Part shown: piece by piece, positions 35,037 to 43,154 of the stretch
Layout of the letters: the number at the start of each line of letters is the position of its first letter
Numbering within the stretch: the stretch's first letter is position 1
Source of the DNA: Candidatus Eisenbergiella merdigallinarum
Lineage (GTDB): Bacteria > Bacillota > Clostridia > Lachnospirales > Lachnospiraceae
Direction of reading: 5' to 3'
Assembly: GCA_019119355.1 (NCBI GenBank)
Contig: DWXE01000028.1
Coordinates: forward strand, 62,001-126,000
Length of the DNA stretch: 64,000 nt
Made by a program: the position numbers and the translations under genes
Notes under the pieces: generated by a model
What the model was told of the DNA's origin: nothing
Databases searched by the model: none
The model's input: only the letters and a program-made list of their open reading frames with translations

Positions 35037-35105
35037 AATATTCTCCTCCTTGCACACCCAGGTATCCTCTTCTCTTCTGCAATTCCAACTAGCCTTTACC
35101 TGAAT

Positions 35106-36425
35106 TTATGAGTTAGTGTAGCGCGAAACCGCCGGATTGTCAACCTTATTGATCCCGGAAAGGGGAATTTCCACCCGGAAACGGCTGCCTTTTCCTGGCT
35201 CGCTCTCCAGGCTCACGCTCCCTCCGTAGTAGGCCGCGATGTGCTTGACGATGGAAAGGCCCAGCCCCGTCCCCCCCATTTTCCGGCTTCTTCCCTTATC
35301 CACCCGGAAAAACCGTTCGAAGACCCGGGCCTGATCCTCCGGATCGATTCCCACGCCGTCGTCCGTCACTTCCATATAAATCGCCTCCGCGTCCTGTCGG
35401 ATCACAGTCCACACATGTCCCCCGGGACGGTTGTATTTGATGCCGTTGCTGATCAGGTTCAGCAGCAGCTCCCGCATCTGCTGAACGCTGGCCTGCAGGG
35501 CGATATCGCCGCATTCGCCCAAAAGCTCCACCTGGCAGGAGGAAGCCTGGGGCTCCAGGGATTCCAGCACCTCCCGCAGAACGGCCTTCATCTGAACCCT
35601 GCTCAGCGTCACCTCCGCGTCCTTGCTCTCCAGACGGGATATCATCAGGATATCGTCGATGAGCCCGGTCATGTGCTCCGTCTCCTTCAGGATCCGGTTC
35701 AGGAAGTCCTTCCGGGTGGCCTCGTCCTGCGCGAAGTCCTGGCACAGAAGCTCCGCGTATCCGCGGATGGACGTGATGGGCGTTTTCAGTTCATGGGAAG
35801 CGTTCCCGAAAAAGTCCTGGCGGATCTTGCGGTCCTTTTCCATCTGCTCCATCTGGCGCTTCATTTCGTCCGCGGCCAGCCGGTTGGAAAACCGGGCCGC
35901 TACCGCCACGCCGATGATCAGCGCCACGGCCAGGCCCACGGTCAGAAGGGGAAGGAGCACGATCATGTACTCCAGGAAATTATTATAAGGAATGGAGATG
36001 CGGATCACCTTCGTCTGATCCGCCGACAGCCTGGCCACATAGAGCAAATGCTTTCCCAGGCTCTCCGAATAGCGGGTGGCATAGCCGCTCCCCGACTCAA
36101 GCGCTTCCCGGATTTCCCTGCGCTCCAGGTGGTTCTCCATGGTCCCCACATTGTCCATATCGCTGTCCGCCAGCACCGTGCCGTTTCTGTCTATCACGGT
36201 GATCCGGGTATCCTCCCTCATCCCGAAGTCGTGCATCCGTCTGACCTGTTCTTCCAGCGGCTGCCCTCCGTTCAGGGAATAATCCACCACCCCGATGGCC
36301 TGGGTCATGAAATCGATATTTTCGTTCAGCATGTTCCTCATGAGAACGAAGGAAGAGATGACGCTGCTCAGCGCCAGGGTCAGGACCAGGATCACCGTCA
36401 CCCGTTTCAAAATCTGATTTCTCAT
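35106..36425 (-). CDS. PhoR-like sensor histidine kinase
   Basis: A 439-residue membrane kinase. Membrane segments lie at about 8-28 and 152-176, with an outside sensor between them. HAMP-like and dimerisation parts follow, with His211 in FFGNASHELKTPITSI. The ATP site shows LLLNLISNGIKYN, DDGVGIDPEDQARVFERFF and GGTGLGLSIVKHIA. The start ATG shares ATGA with the response regulator stop. With the regulator and the downstream-encoded Na/Pi transporter it forms a phosphate-type two-component system. Confidence 0.92.
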   Translation of the reverse strand: MRNQILKRVTVILVLTLALSSVISSFVLMRNMLNENIDFMTQAIGVVDYSLNGGQPLEEQVRRMHDFGMREDTRITVIDRNGTVLADSDMDNVGTMENHLERREIREALESGSGYATRYSESLGKHLLYVARLSADQTKVIRISIPYNNFLEYMIVLLPLLTVGLAVALIIGVAVAARFSNRLAADEMKRQMEQMEKDRKIRQDFFGNASHELKTPITSIRGYAELLCQDFAQDEATRKDFLNRILKETEHMTGLIDDILMISRLESKDAEVTLSRVQMKAVLREVLESLEPQASSCQVELLGECGDIALQASVQQMRELLLNLISNGIKYNRPGGHVWTVIRQDAEAIYMEVTDDGVGIDPEDQARVFERFFRVDKGRSRKMGGTGLGLSIVKHIAAYYGGSVSLESEPGKGSRFRVEIPLSGINKVDNPAVSRYTNS

Positions 36426-37114
36426 GACGCTCCCTGAGGCTGCGTGAAGCGATATCCCACGCTCCGCACGGTCTTAATATATTTTCCGCCCTCTTCTCCC
36501 AGCTTCTGGCGCAGGGTTTTGATATGGATATCCAGCGTTCTGGTCTCCACGTCGGCGCGCCAGTCCCAGAGCTTGTCCAGCAGCTCGTCCCGGGATACCA
36601 CCCGGTTCCTGTTTTCCACCAGATAGGTCAAAAGCTCGTATTCCTTATAGGTCAGCAGGACGGCATGGTCGTTCACCTTCACTTCCCGGGCCGCCGTATC
36701 CAGAAAAATCGGCCCGAAGGAAAACTGCGTTTCCTCTTCCTTTTCTTCCCCGGCGGTCCTGCGAAGCAGGGAGCGGACCCGCGCCAGCAGCTCCAGCACG
36801 CTGAACGGTTTGGTCATGTAATCGTCCGCGCCCCCGTCCAGGCCCGCGACCTTGTCATATTCCTTATCCCTGGCGGTCAGCACCAGAACCGGAAGCTTCT
36901 TCCACTCCTTCTGCTCCCGGATTTTCCGGATGGCCTCCATCCCGTCCATGCCGGGCAGCATCAGATCGAAAATGGCCAGCTGAGGCTGTCGCACCTTAAA
37001 GGCCCCCAGCGCCTCCTCGGCGGTCTCAAAGGCCGCCGTCTCATAGCCGGATCCCTTCAGCGCCACTTCCACCAGGTTTCTGATATTTTCATCGTCTTCT
37101 ATAATATAGATCAT
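36422..37114 (-). CDS. PhoB/PhoP-like response regulator (OmpR family)
   Basis: A 230-residue regulator. The receiver starts MIYIIEDDENIRNLVEVAL with acceptor Asp50 in AIFDLMLPG and the Lys in MTKPFSVLE. The OmpR winged helix covers about 130-228 (LTYKEYELLTYLVENRNRVVSRDELL, TRTLDIHIKTLR, VRSVGYRF). ATG 37114 has GGAGGAG six bases upstream. It lies 24 bases after the Na/Pi transporter gene and overlaps the kinase gene. Confidence 0.94.
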   Translation of the reverse strand: MIYIIEDDENIRNLVEVALKGSGYETAAFETAEEALGAFKVRQPQLAIFDLMLPGMDGMEAIRKIREQKEWKKLPVLVLTARDKEYDKVAGLDGGADDYMTKPFSVLELLARVRSLLRRTAGEEKEEETQFSFGPIFLDTAAREVKVNDHAVLLTYKEYELLTYLVENRNRVVSRDELLDKLWDWRADVETRTLDIHIKTLRQKLGEEGGKYIKTVRSVGYRFTQPQGAS

Positions 37115-37138
37115 GTGCCGCTCCTCCATCCGGCCTTC

Positions 37139-38839
37139 CTATCGCTGCGCCGGAACGGCTCCCTCCGGATTCTCCGCTTCCGAAGCCACGTAGTCCGCGA
37201 TATTCACCGCATGGTCGGCGATCCTCTCCAGATTGCTGATGATGTCCAAAAAGATCACGCCGCTCTCCGGATCGCATTTCCCTTTGGATAGCCTGCGGAT
37301 ATGCTTCTCCCGCAGCTCGTCTTCCAGCATATCGACGCTCTGCTCCAGCACGTGCACGGAATTGGCCGTCTCCGCCTCTCCGTTCTCCCTGGCTTCCACC
37401 GCGATCTGCAGCGACTGCAGGGTCTGGGCCGCGATCAGCTCCAGATCGCTCCTGCCCTTTTTGGAAAAGGTCACCTGGTCCTTATTCATGCTTTCCGCCA
37501 ACTCCGCGATATTCTCGGCGTGGTCCCCTGCCCGCTCGATATCGCTGACCGTATAGAACAGGTTCTTCACCTGCTCATGCTGGAACTCCGTCAGGGACAG
37601 GTTGTCCACTTCCACCAGGAAGGCGGTCAGAGCCTTTTCCATGCCGTTGATATCCTTTTCCTTTTCGAAAACGCCCTGCACCCGTTCCATATTGCCGTCC
37701 CGGACCGCCTCCAGGGCGCTCTCCAGATTCGCGCAGGCCGTCCGGCCCATGGCCGCCACTTCCTTCTGCACCGCAGCGAGGGCGAAGGACGGGTTGTTTA
37801 AGAGCCTTCTGTCCAGGCGTTTGGACAGCTTCCGGACAGCTTCCCGCTCCCCGTCCGCAGGCGCCGCCTCGTCCTCTCCGCGCACCAGCTTTCCGGACAG
37901 CGTCACCAGCCGGTCCGCGAAGGGCAGCAGCAGGATGGTGTTGCTGACGTTGAACACGGTGTGGAAGACGGAGATCTCCACGCTGGTGATGGTGGAATTT
38001 CCCCAGTCAGGGAAGATGACGAACAGGACATACATCAGGATGCCGAAAATGACGGCCCCGCACACGTTAAAGGCCAGGTGGATCACTGAAGCCCGTTTGC
38101 CGTTTCTGCCCGCTCCCGCGCTGGACAAAAGCGCGGTGACGCAAGTGCCGATGTTCTGTCCCAGCGTGATGAAGATCGCCGAATTCCATCCCACGATCCC
38201 GTTCATCGCCAGGGTCTGCAAAATCCCCACGGAAGCGGACGAGCTCTGGATGATGGCGGTCACCACCGCGCCGGCCAGCACCGCCAGGATCGGGTTTTTG
38301 CCCAGCACCGTAAACGCGGTGGAAAAGACGGGCGACTCCCGATAGGGGAGGATGGCGTCGGACATAAAGGTGAGGCCGATGAAAAGGATCGCGAATCCGA
38401 TCAGGATTTCCCCGATCCGCTTCTTCTTATCCGATTTGACAAAGAGCACCACGAAGGCGCCGATCCCCACCAGCAGGGGGGCAAAAAACTCGGGCTTGAG
38501 CACGCTCCCCCATTCGCTCATGGAAACGATCCACGCCGTCACCGTCGTTCCGATGTTGGCGCCCATGATCACGCCCACCGCCTGGGACAGGTTGAGCATG
38601 CCCGCGTTCACAAAGCCCACCACCATGACCGTGGTAGCGGAAGAACTCTGGATCACGGCGGTCACCACGGTGCCCACCAGGATGGCCATAATCCTGTTCC
38701 GGGTCAGAAATCCCATCAGTTTCTGCATCCTGCCGCCCGCGAAGTGCTGCAGGCCCTCGGCCATGATGTGCATGCCGTATAAGAACATGCCCAGCCCGCC
38801 GATAAACGTAAAAAGCATTGACACATCTTCAATTCCCAT
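37139..38839 (-). CDS. Na/Pi cotransporter with PhoU-like domain
   Basis: A 566-residue protein. The membrane half has two Na/Pi cotransport repeats, each with the signature (AVIQSSSATTVMVVGFVNAG; AIIQSSSASVGILQTLAMNG). The C-terminal about 200 residues are helical and PhoU-like (YTVSDIERAGDHAENIAELAE, IISNLERIADHAVNIADYV). Such NptA/YjbB-type proteins move phosphate and often sit under Pho control. ATG 38839 has AGAGGAG eight bases upstream. First gene of a transporter-regulator-kinase operon. Confidence 0.93.
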   Translation of the reverse strand: MGIEDVSMLFTFIGGLGMFLYGMHIMAEGLQHFAGGRMQKLMGFLTRNRIMAILVGTVVTAVIQSSSATTVMVVGFVNAGMLNLSQAVGVIMGANIGTTVTAWIVSMSEWGSVLKPEFFAPLLVGIGAFVVLFVKSDKKKRIGEILIGFAILFIGLTFMSDAILPYRESPVFSTAFTVLGKNPILAVLAGAVVTAIIQSSSASVGILQTLAMNGIVGWNSAIFITLGQNIGTCVTALLSSAGAGRNGKRASVIHLAFNVCGAVIFGILMYVLFVIFPDWGNSTITSVEISVFHTVFNVSNTILLLPFADRLVTLSGKLVRGEDEAAPADGEREAVRKLSKRLDRRLLNNPSFALAAVQKEVAAMGRTACANLESALEAVRDGNMERVQGVFEKEKDINGMEKALTAFLVEVDNLSLTEFQHEQVKNLFYTVSDIERAGDHAENIAELAESMNKDQVTFSKKGRSDLELIAAQTLQSLQIAVEARENGEAETANSVHVLEQSVDMLEDELREKHIRRLSKGKCDPESGVIFLDIISNLERIADHAVNIADYVASEAENPEGAVPAQR

Positions 38840-38885
38840 AAAAGCTTCTCCTCTTCCGGAATTTTCGTTTTTCTCTTTCCCTTCC

Positions 38886-38939
38886 ATTGTAACAGCCAAA
38901 TGCAAAGTCTTCCACAGGCATTTGTAAAATCTGAGTAAA
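38886..38939 (-). promoter_or_regulatory. candidate promoter with Pho-box-like repeats
   Basis: On the minus strand TTTACT (38934-38939) and TTTACA (38923-38928) are separated by five bases, the spacing of Gram-positive Pho boxes. A -10-like TACAAT is at 38886-38891. No good -35 is present, which fits an activated promoter. Confidence 0.35.
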
Positions 38940-38955
38940 AAATTTTACTTTTTGT

Positions 38956-39000
38956 AAAAAAACCGGCGCGCCATTTCTTTTTTTTGAAACAGCGCGCCGG
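38956..39000 (-). terminator. terminator of uppP
   Basis: CCGGCGCGC (minus sense, 38992-39000) pairs perfectly with GCGCGCCGG (38963-38971), followed by seven T. Confidence 0.85.
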
Positions 39001-39031
39001 TTACGGCCTTTCCCCGTGCCAGGTTTCTGGC

Positions 39032-39862
39032 TCAGAGGAAAAACCACGCCAGCACCAGGGCCCCCAGGGCGATGCGGTACCAGCCGAAGACCCTGAAATC
39101 ATGCCTGCGGATATAGCCCATCAGGAAGCGGATCACGGCCATGGATACCGCGAAGGCCACGATCATGCCCACAGCCAGGATGGCGGCTTCCATCCCGGTG
39201 AAGGAAAATCCGAATTTCACCAGCTTCAGCAGGCTGGCCCCCAGCATGACGGGAATGGCCAGAAAGAACGTGAACTCCGCGGCCACCGTGCGGGAAACCC
39301 CGATCATCAGCCCGCCCAGAATGGTGGCCCCGGAGCGGGAGGTGCCCGGAAAGACAGCCGCGATCAGCTGAAAGAGGCCGATGAGCAGCGCCTCCCGGTA
39401 GCCGATGGCGTCCAGGCTGTCGATGCGCGGCTTTTTCCCCCGGTTCCTGCCCTCGATGAGCAGAAATCCCACGCCGAACAGGATGAGCATCACCGCCACG
39501 GTCAGGGGATTGTACAGATATCGTTCCAGAAGGTCGTCGAAGAAAATCCCCACCACGGCCGCCGGAATGCAGGCCGCTACAATTTTAAACCACATGGAAA
39601 AGATATCGCGCCGCACGATCTCCTTCCCCTTCTTCGAAAAGTCGAAGGGGAAAATTTTATTCCAGAAGAGCAGCACCACGGCCAGGATGGCTCCCAGCTG
39701 AATGACCACCAGGAACATTCCCCAGAAGTCCTCCCCCACGTTCATGCGCACGATCTCGTTCAGCAGGATCATGTGTCCCGTGCTGCTGATGGGCAGCCAT
39801 TCCGTGATCCCCTCAACGACGCCGAACAGCGCCGCCTTCAAAAGCTCCATCAAAAAATCCAC
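39032..39862 (-). CDS. uppP: undecaprenyl-diphosphatase UppP (BacA)
   Basis: A 276-residue membrane phosphatase that recycles the carrier lipid of wall synthesis and gives bacitracin tolerance. Its two active-site motifs are GITEWLPISSTGHMIL (about 18-33) and FPGTSRSGATILGGL, with about eight membrane segments. The start is GTG (39862) with GGAGG eight bases upstream; the first internal ATG (39850) would be 20 bases away. It lies 33 bases after the patatin gene. Confidence 0.95.
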   Translation of the reverse strand: MDFLMELLKAALFGVVEGITEWLPISSTGHMILLNEIVRMNVGEDFWGMFLVVIQLGAILAVVLLFWNKIFPFDFSKKGKEIVRRDIFSMWFKIVAACIPAAVVGIFFDDLLERYLYNPLTVAVMLILFGVGFLLIEGRNRGKKPRIDSLDAIGYREALLIGLFQLIAAVFPGTSRSGATILGGLMIGVSRTVAAEFTFFLAIPVMLGASLLKLVKFGFSFTGMEAAILAVGMIVAFAVSMAVIRFLMGYIRRHDFRVFGWYRIALGALVLAWFFL

Positions 39863-39895
39863 TCGTCTTTCCTCCGTCCTTATTCTTTTCCGTTT

Positions 39896-40747
39896 TCAGC
39901 TTTCCAAGAATTCCATCAGGGCGTCATAGCGCTGCCCGGCTTCCTCGTATCCCTCTTCATACAGGGCGCGCAGCTTCTTCTCATCCTTTTCGATCCGTCC
40001 CACTTCGCTTTTCACCGCCGGCTGAATGAGAAAGGCGGTTTTGTTCTTCACCTGCTCCTGAAGGTAATCCAGCGTCCTGTTGTATTCGATATGGCGGTTT
40101 TTCATCAGCTCGTATACCTTCGGATAGCGGGCGTAGCGGAGCCGGATCAGGCCCAGCTGCCCGGAGGGCTTCCTGCGATAGCCCGCCTCTTTCGTCATGA
40201 CCACCACGTTTTTCCTGTTCCCGTCCAGCACGGAATGCAGGAGCGGAATGGGATCCGCCAGTCCCCCGTCCAGATAAAGGCCGTCGCCGATTCTGACGTT
40301 GCGGGAAACCAGCGGCAGGGAGGCGGAGGCGCGCACCGCATCGATATTTTGGCGCAGGTCTTCCATGGGAAGATATTCCGCCCTGCCCGTTTCGATATTG
40401 GTCACCACCGCGTAGCCCCTGCTGGGGTTTTTCTCATACGTTTCATAGTCGAAGGGATTCAGGCTGTCCGGGATCCGGTGATAGCACATGTCCGCGTTGA
40501 ACAGGTCCCCCGTCCGGATCAGGCTGGAAATGCCCCAGTAATCCGGATCGTGCAGATAATCCGTCACCACCGCATAGGCTCTGCCCCTCTGCTTCGACAG
40601 ATAGCTGCACAGATGGCAGGCTCCCGCGGAAACGCCGTAGCATTTCGCGAAGTCGATCCCCTGATCCAGGAAATAGTCCAGCACGCCGGCGGTATACACG
40701 CCCTTCATCCCGCCGCCTTCCAGCACCAGTCCTGCCTGATATAACAT
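39896..40747 (-). CDS. patatin-like phospholipase
   Basis: A 283-residue protein, MLYQAGLVLEGGGMKGVYTA. The oxyanion loop is EGGGMKG, the nucleophile elbow GVSAG, and the catalytic Asp in LDGGLADPIPL. The C-terminal part (about 195-283) is the helical extension seen in bacterial cytoplasmic patatins. It would hydrolyse acyl lipids. ATG 40747 has AAAGGAGG seven bases upstream; the longer upstream frame runs through the aminotransferase gene and is not real. No signal peptide. Confidence 0.92.
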   Translation of the reverse strand: MLYQAGLVLEGGGMKGVYTAGVLDYFLDQGIDFAKCYGVSAGACHLCSYLSKQRGRAYAVVTDYLHDPDYWGISSLIRTGDLFNADMCYHRIPDSLNPFDYETYEKNPSRGYAVVTNIETGRAEYLPMEDLRQNIDAVRASASLPLVSRNVRIGDGLYLDGGLADPIPLLHSVLDGNRKNVVVMTKEAGYRRKPSGQLGLIRLRYARYPKVYELMKNRHIEYNRTLDYLQEQVKNKTAFLIQPAVKSEVGRIEKDEKKLRALYEEGYEEAGQRYDALMEFLES

Positions 40748-40782
40748 GAATATGCCTCCTTTACTTTCGCCATTCCGGCGAT

Positions 40783-41973
40783 TCACTTCCCGTAGACTTC
40801 CCGGGCGAACCTGCGCAGCACGGGAAGGGAGCGCTCCACCTTCTCCGTCCCGATGCAGTAAGCCATCCGGAAATAGCCCGGGCAGCCGAAGCTGTCCGCC
40901 GGGACCAAAACCAGATCGTAGTCCAGCGCCTTTTTGCAGAAGGCCACGGAATCCTCTTCCAGGGCCTTCGGGAAAATATAGAAGGTTCCCTGGGGCTTTA
41001 CCACTTCGAATCCGATCTCCTTTAAGCAATCGTAGAGCAGGTTGCGGTTTTTCTCATAGACGGAGAAATCCGCAGTCAGATCAAGCGTCTGCGCCACCGC
41101 CAGCTGCATCAGGGAAGACGGGCAGTTGTGTCCGATCCCCCTGGAAATCTGCCCGCACATGTTCACGATCAGCGCCGCATCCGGGCAGGCCGGATTCACC
41201 GCCAGATAGCCGATCCTTTCTCCGGGCAGGGACAGGGATTTGGAGAAGGAATAGCAGGAGATGGTGTTGGCGTAGAAGGAGGAAACATAGGGCTGCTCCT
41301 TCCCGTCGAACACGATCTCCCGGTAGGGTTCATCGGAAATCAGGAAAATATCGTGGCCGTAAAGCGCGCTCTTCTCCGTCAGGATCCCCGCCAGCCTGGT
41401 TAAAGTCGAAGCCGAATATACCGCGCCGGAAGGGTTATTGGGGGTGTTGATCAGCACCGCGGCCACCTTCGGCCCCAGCATGGCCTCAAACGCTTCGAAA
41501 TCGATCTGAAAGCTCCCGGTGTCCGGTGGAACCACCTTCAGCTCCGCGCCGGCCAGCTCCACGTAGGGGCCATACTCCGGGAAATAGGGCGCGAACGTCA
41601 GCACCTCGTCCCCGGGCTGCGTCACCGCGCGAAGGGCGTGGGCGATGGCCGCCGCGACCGCCGATACCGGGAAAATGTGCTCCGGCCCATACTGCATCCC
41701 GAACCGTCCGTTTAGGGACTCCGCGATCTGGGCCTTCACGGACGGGATGCCCAGGGTGGGGCTGTAGCCGTGTAGCTCTTCGGGACGCTTCTCCTTCAGC
41801 AGGGAGATCGCCGCCCGGGTAAACGCTTCGGGCACGGGGACGGAAGGGTTCCCCAGGCTGTAATCGAAGACGTTCTCCCTTCCGATGACGGCCGCCCGCT
41901 GACCGGCGACCTCCGCCAGCGAGCGGATGACGGATTTTTCTTCCAGCATATCCTTATATTTCTTCGCGATCAT
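40783..41973 (-). CDS. class I/II PLP-dependent aminotransferase
   Basis: A 396-residue fold-type I enzyme. Motifs include FDYSLGNPSVPVPEAF, NTPNNPSGAVYSA, LISDEPYREIVF, and the PLP-lysine in SFSKSLSLPGERIGYLA; the C-terminal Arg lies in FRMAYCIG. This set is that of aspartate/aromatic-type aminotransferases of subgroup I-gamma; the substrate cannot be told. ATG 41973 has GGAGGA five bases upstream. The gene precedes the patatin gene by 35 bases. Confidence 0.9.
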   Translation of the reverse strand: MIAKKYKDMLEEKSVIRSLAEVAGQRAAVIGRENVFDYSLGNPSVPVPEAFTRAAISLLKEKRPEELHGYSPTLGIPSVKAQIAESLNGRFGMQYGPEHIFPVSAVAAAIAHALRAVTQPGDEVLTFAPYFPEYGPYVELAGAELKVVPPDTGSFQIDFEAFEAMLGPKVAAVLINTPNNPSGAVYSASTLTRLAGILTEKSALYGHDIFLISDEPYREIVFDGKEQPYVSSFYANTISCYSFSKSLSLPGERIGYLAVNPACPDAALIVNMCGQISRGIGHNCPSSLMQLAVAQTLDLTADFSVYEKNRNLLYDCLKEIGFEVVKPQGTFYIFPKALEEDSVAFCKKALDYDLVLVPADSFGCPGYFRMAYCIGTEKVERSLPVLRRFAREVYGK

Positions 41974-42114
41974 TTCTTCCTCCATTCCGAAGCGCAACGA
42001 TCCTTTCGCTTCTTTATCGGGGCTGTCGCCCCGCCTGTTTCCTCATCGGACTGAACTGATACGTCTGATTGTAGCACAACTCTCCCCGTCCTTCCACTTT
42101 TTCTTTTCCCATGC

Positions 42115-42120
42115 TATAAT
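42115..42120 (+). promoter_or_regulatory. -10 box of the ROK-sulfatase unit
   Basis: A consensus TATAAT 35 bases before the ROK start. No convincing -35 is found at 16-18 bases. Confidence 0.45.
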
Positions 42121-42155
42121 GGAGGACAAAGCAAACGTCCAAAAAGGAGGCGCTC

Positions 42156-43136
42156 ATGGGAAATTATTATATCGGCTGCGATCTGGGAGGGACCAACATC
42201 AAGACCTCCGTTTTCGACGGATCGTTCCGCAAAATCGGCGAAAAGAGGACGCCCACGGAGGTCGCTTACGGCTCCGAGCACGTCCTTTCCCGCATTCATA
42301 CGAATATCACGGAGCTCCTTTCCGAAACGAACCTGTCCGTTCAGGACATCCGCTGCATGGGCATGGGGGTTCCCGGGATCCTGGACATCGAAAACGGCAT
42401 TTCCCGTTTTTCCCCCAACTTCCCCAAATGGGAGGAGGTTCCCATCGTGGCCTGGATGGAAAACCATCTCGGCATCCCCACCTGCATCGATAACGACGCC
42501 CGGGTCAACCTTTACGGAGAATGGAAATTCGGCGCCGGGAAAAACCGGAAGAACGTGCTGATGATCACCCTGGGCACCGGCCTGGGCGGCGCGGCCGCAG
42601 TGGACGGACGGGTCATCTACGGAGCCACCGGTTCCGCCGGGGAAATCGGCCACATCAATATGTTCCGGGAAGGCCGCCCCTGCCGCTGCGGAAGCTCCGG
42701 CTGCCTGGGCCGCTACGTCTCCGCCCTGGGGATCCTGCGCACGTTCCGGGAAAAGGTGGAGCAGGGCCGCCACAGCATCATCTGCGAATGGGTGGAGGAC
42801 GATCTGGACGCGGTTACCGCGGACCTCCTCTCCCGCGCCTATGACGAGGGCGACCCCGTGGCCACGGAGACGATGCAGGAGACCGGCGAGCTGCTGGGCT
42901 ACGGCCTCTGCGCGGTCTTCAGCCTGTATAACCCGGAGATCATCATCGTCGGGGGCGGTATGTCCAACATGGGCGACCGCCTGCTGCAGTACACGAAAGA
43001 CGTGCTGGACAGCCACGCCCTGCGCATCCCCTACGGCGCCTGCACCATCGTCACCGCCGTGCTGGGGGACGCCGCCGGCATGATCGGCGCCGCCGTCTGC
43101 GCGAAGGAGCATTTTGACCGGAAACTGTCCCGCTAA
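42156..43136 (+). CDS. ROK family sugar kinase
   Basis: A 326-residue ROK protein. The phosphate motif is IGCDLGGTNIKTS, the catalytic Asp region CIDNDARV (about 110-117), and LGTGLGGAAAV follows. The zinc site has His166 in GEIGHIN and Cys176, Cys178 and Cys183 in PCRCGSSGCLG. The usual Glu directly after GCL, which contacts the sugar, is Gly185 here. There is no N-terminal helix-turn-helix, so it is a kinase, not a repressor. Likely substrates are glucose, mannose, allose or N-acetyl sugars. AAGGAGG precedes the ATG. The sulfatase gene follows directly. Confidence 0.9.
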   Translation: MGNYYIGCDLGGTNIKTSVFDGSFRKIGEKRTPTEVAYGSEHVLSRIHTNITELLSETNLSVQDIRCMGMGVPGILDIENGISRFSPNFPKWEEVPIVAWMENHLGIPTCIDNDARVNLYGEWKFGAGKNRKNVLMITLGTGLGGAAAVDGRVIYGATGSAGEIGHINMFREGRPCRCGSSGCLGRYVSALGILRTFREKVEQGRHSIICEWVEDDLDAVTADLLSRAYDEGDPVATETMQETGELLGYGLCAVFSLYNPEIIIVGGGMSNMGDRLLQYTKDVLDSHALRIPYGACTIVTAVLGDAAGMIGAAVCAKEHFDRKLSR

Positions 43137-43154
43137 ATGAAAAAGGAGACCCAC

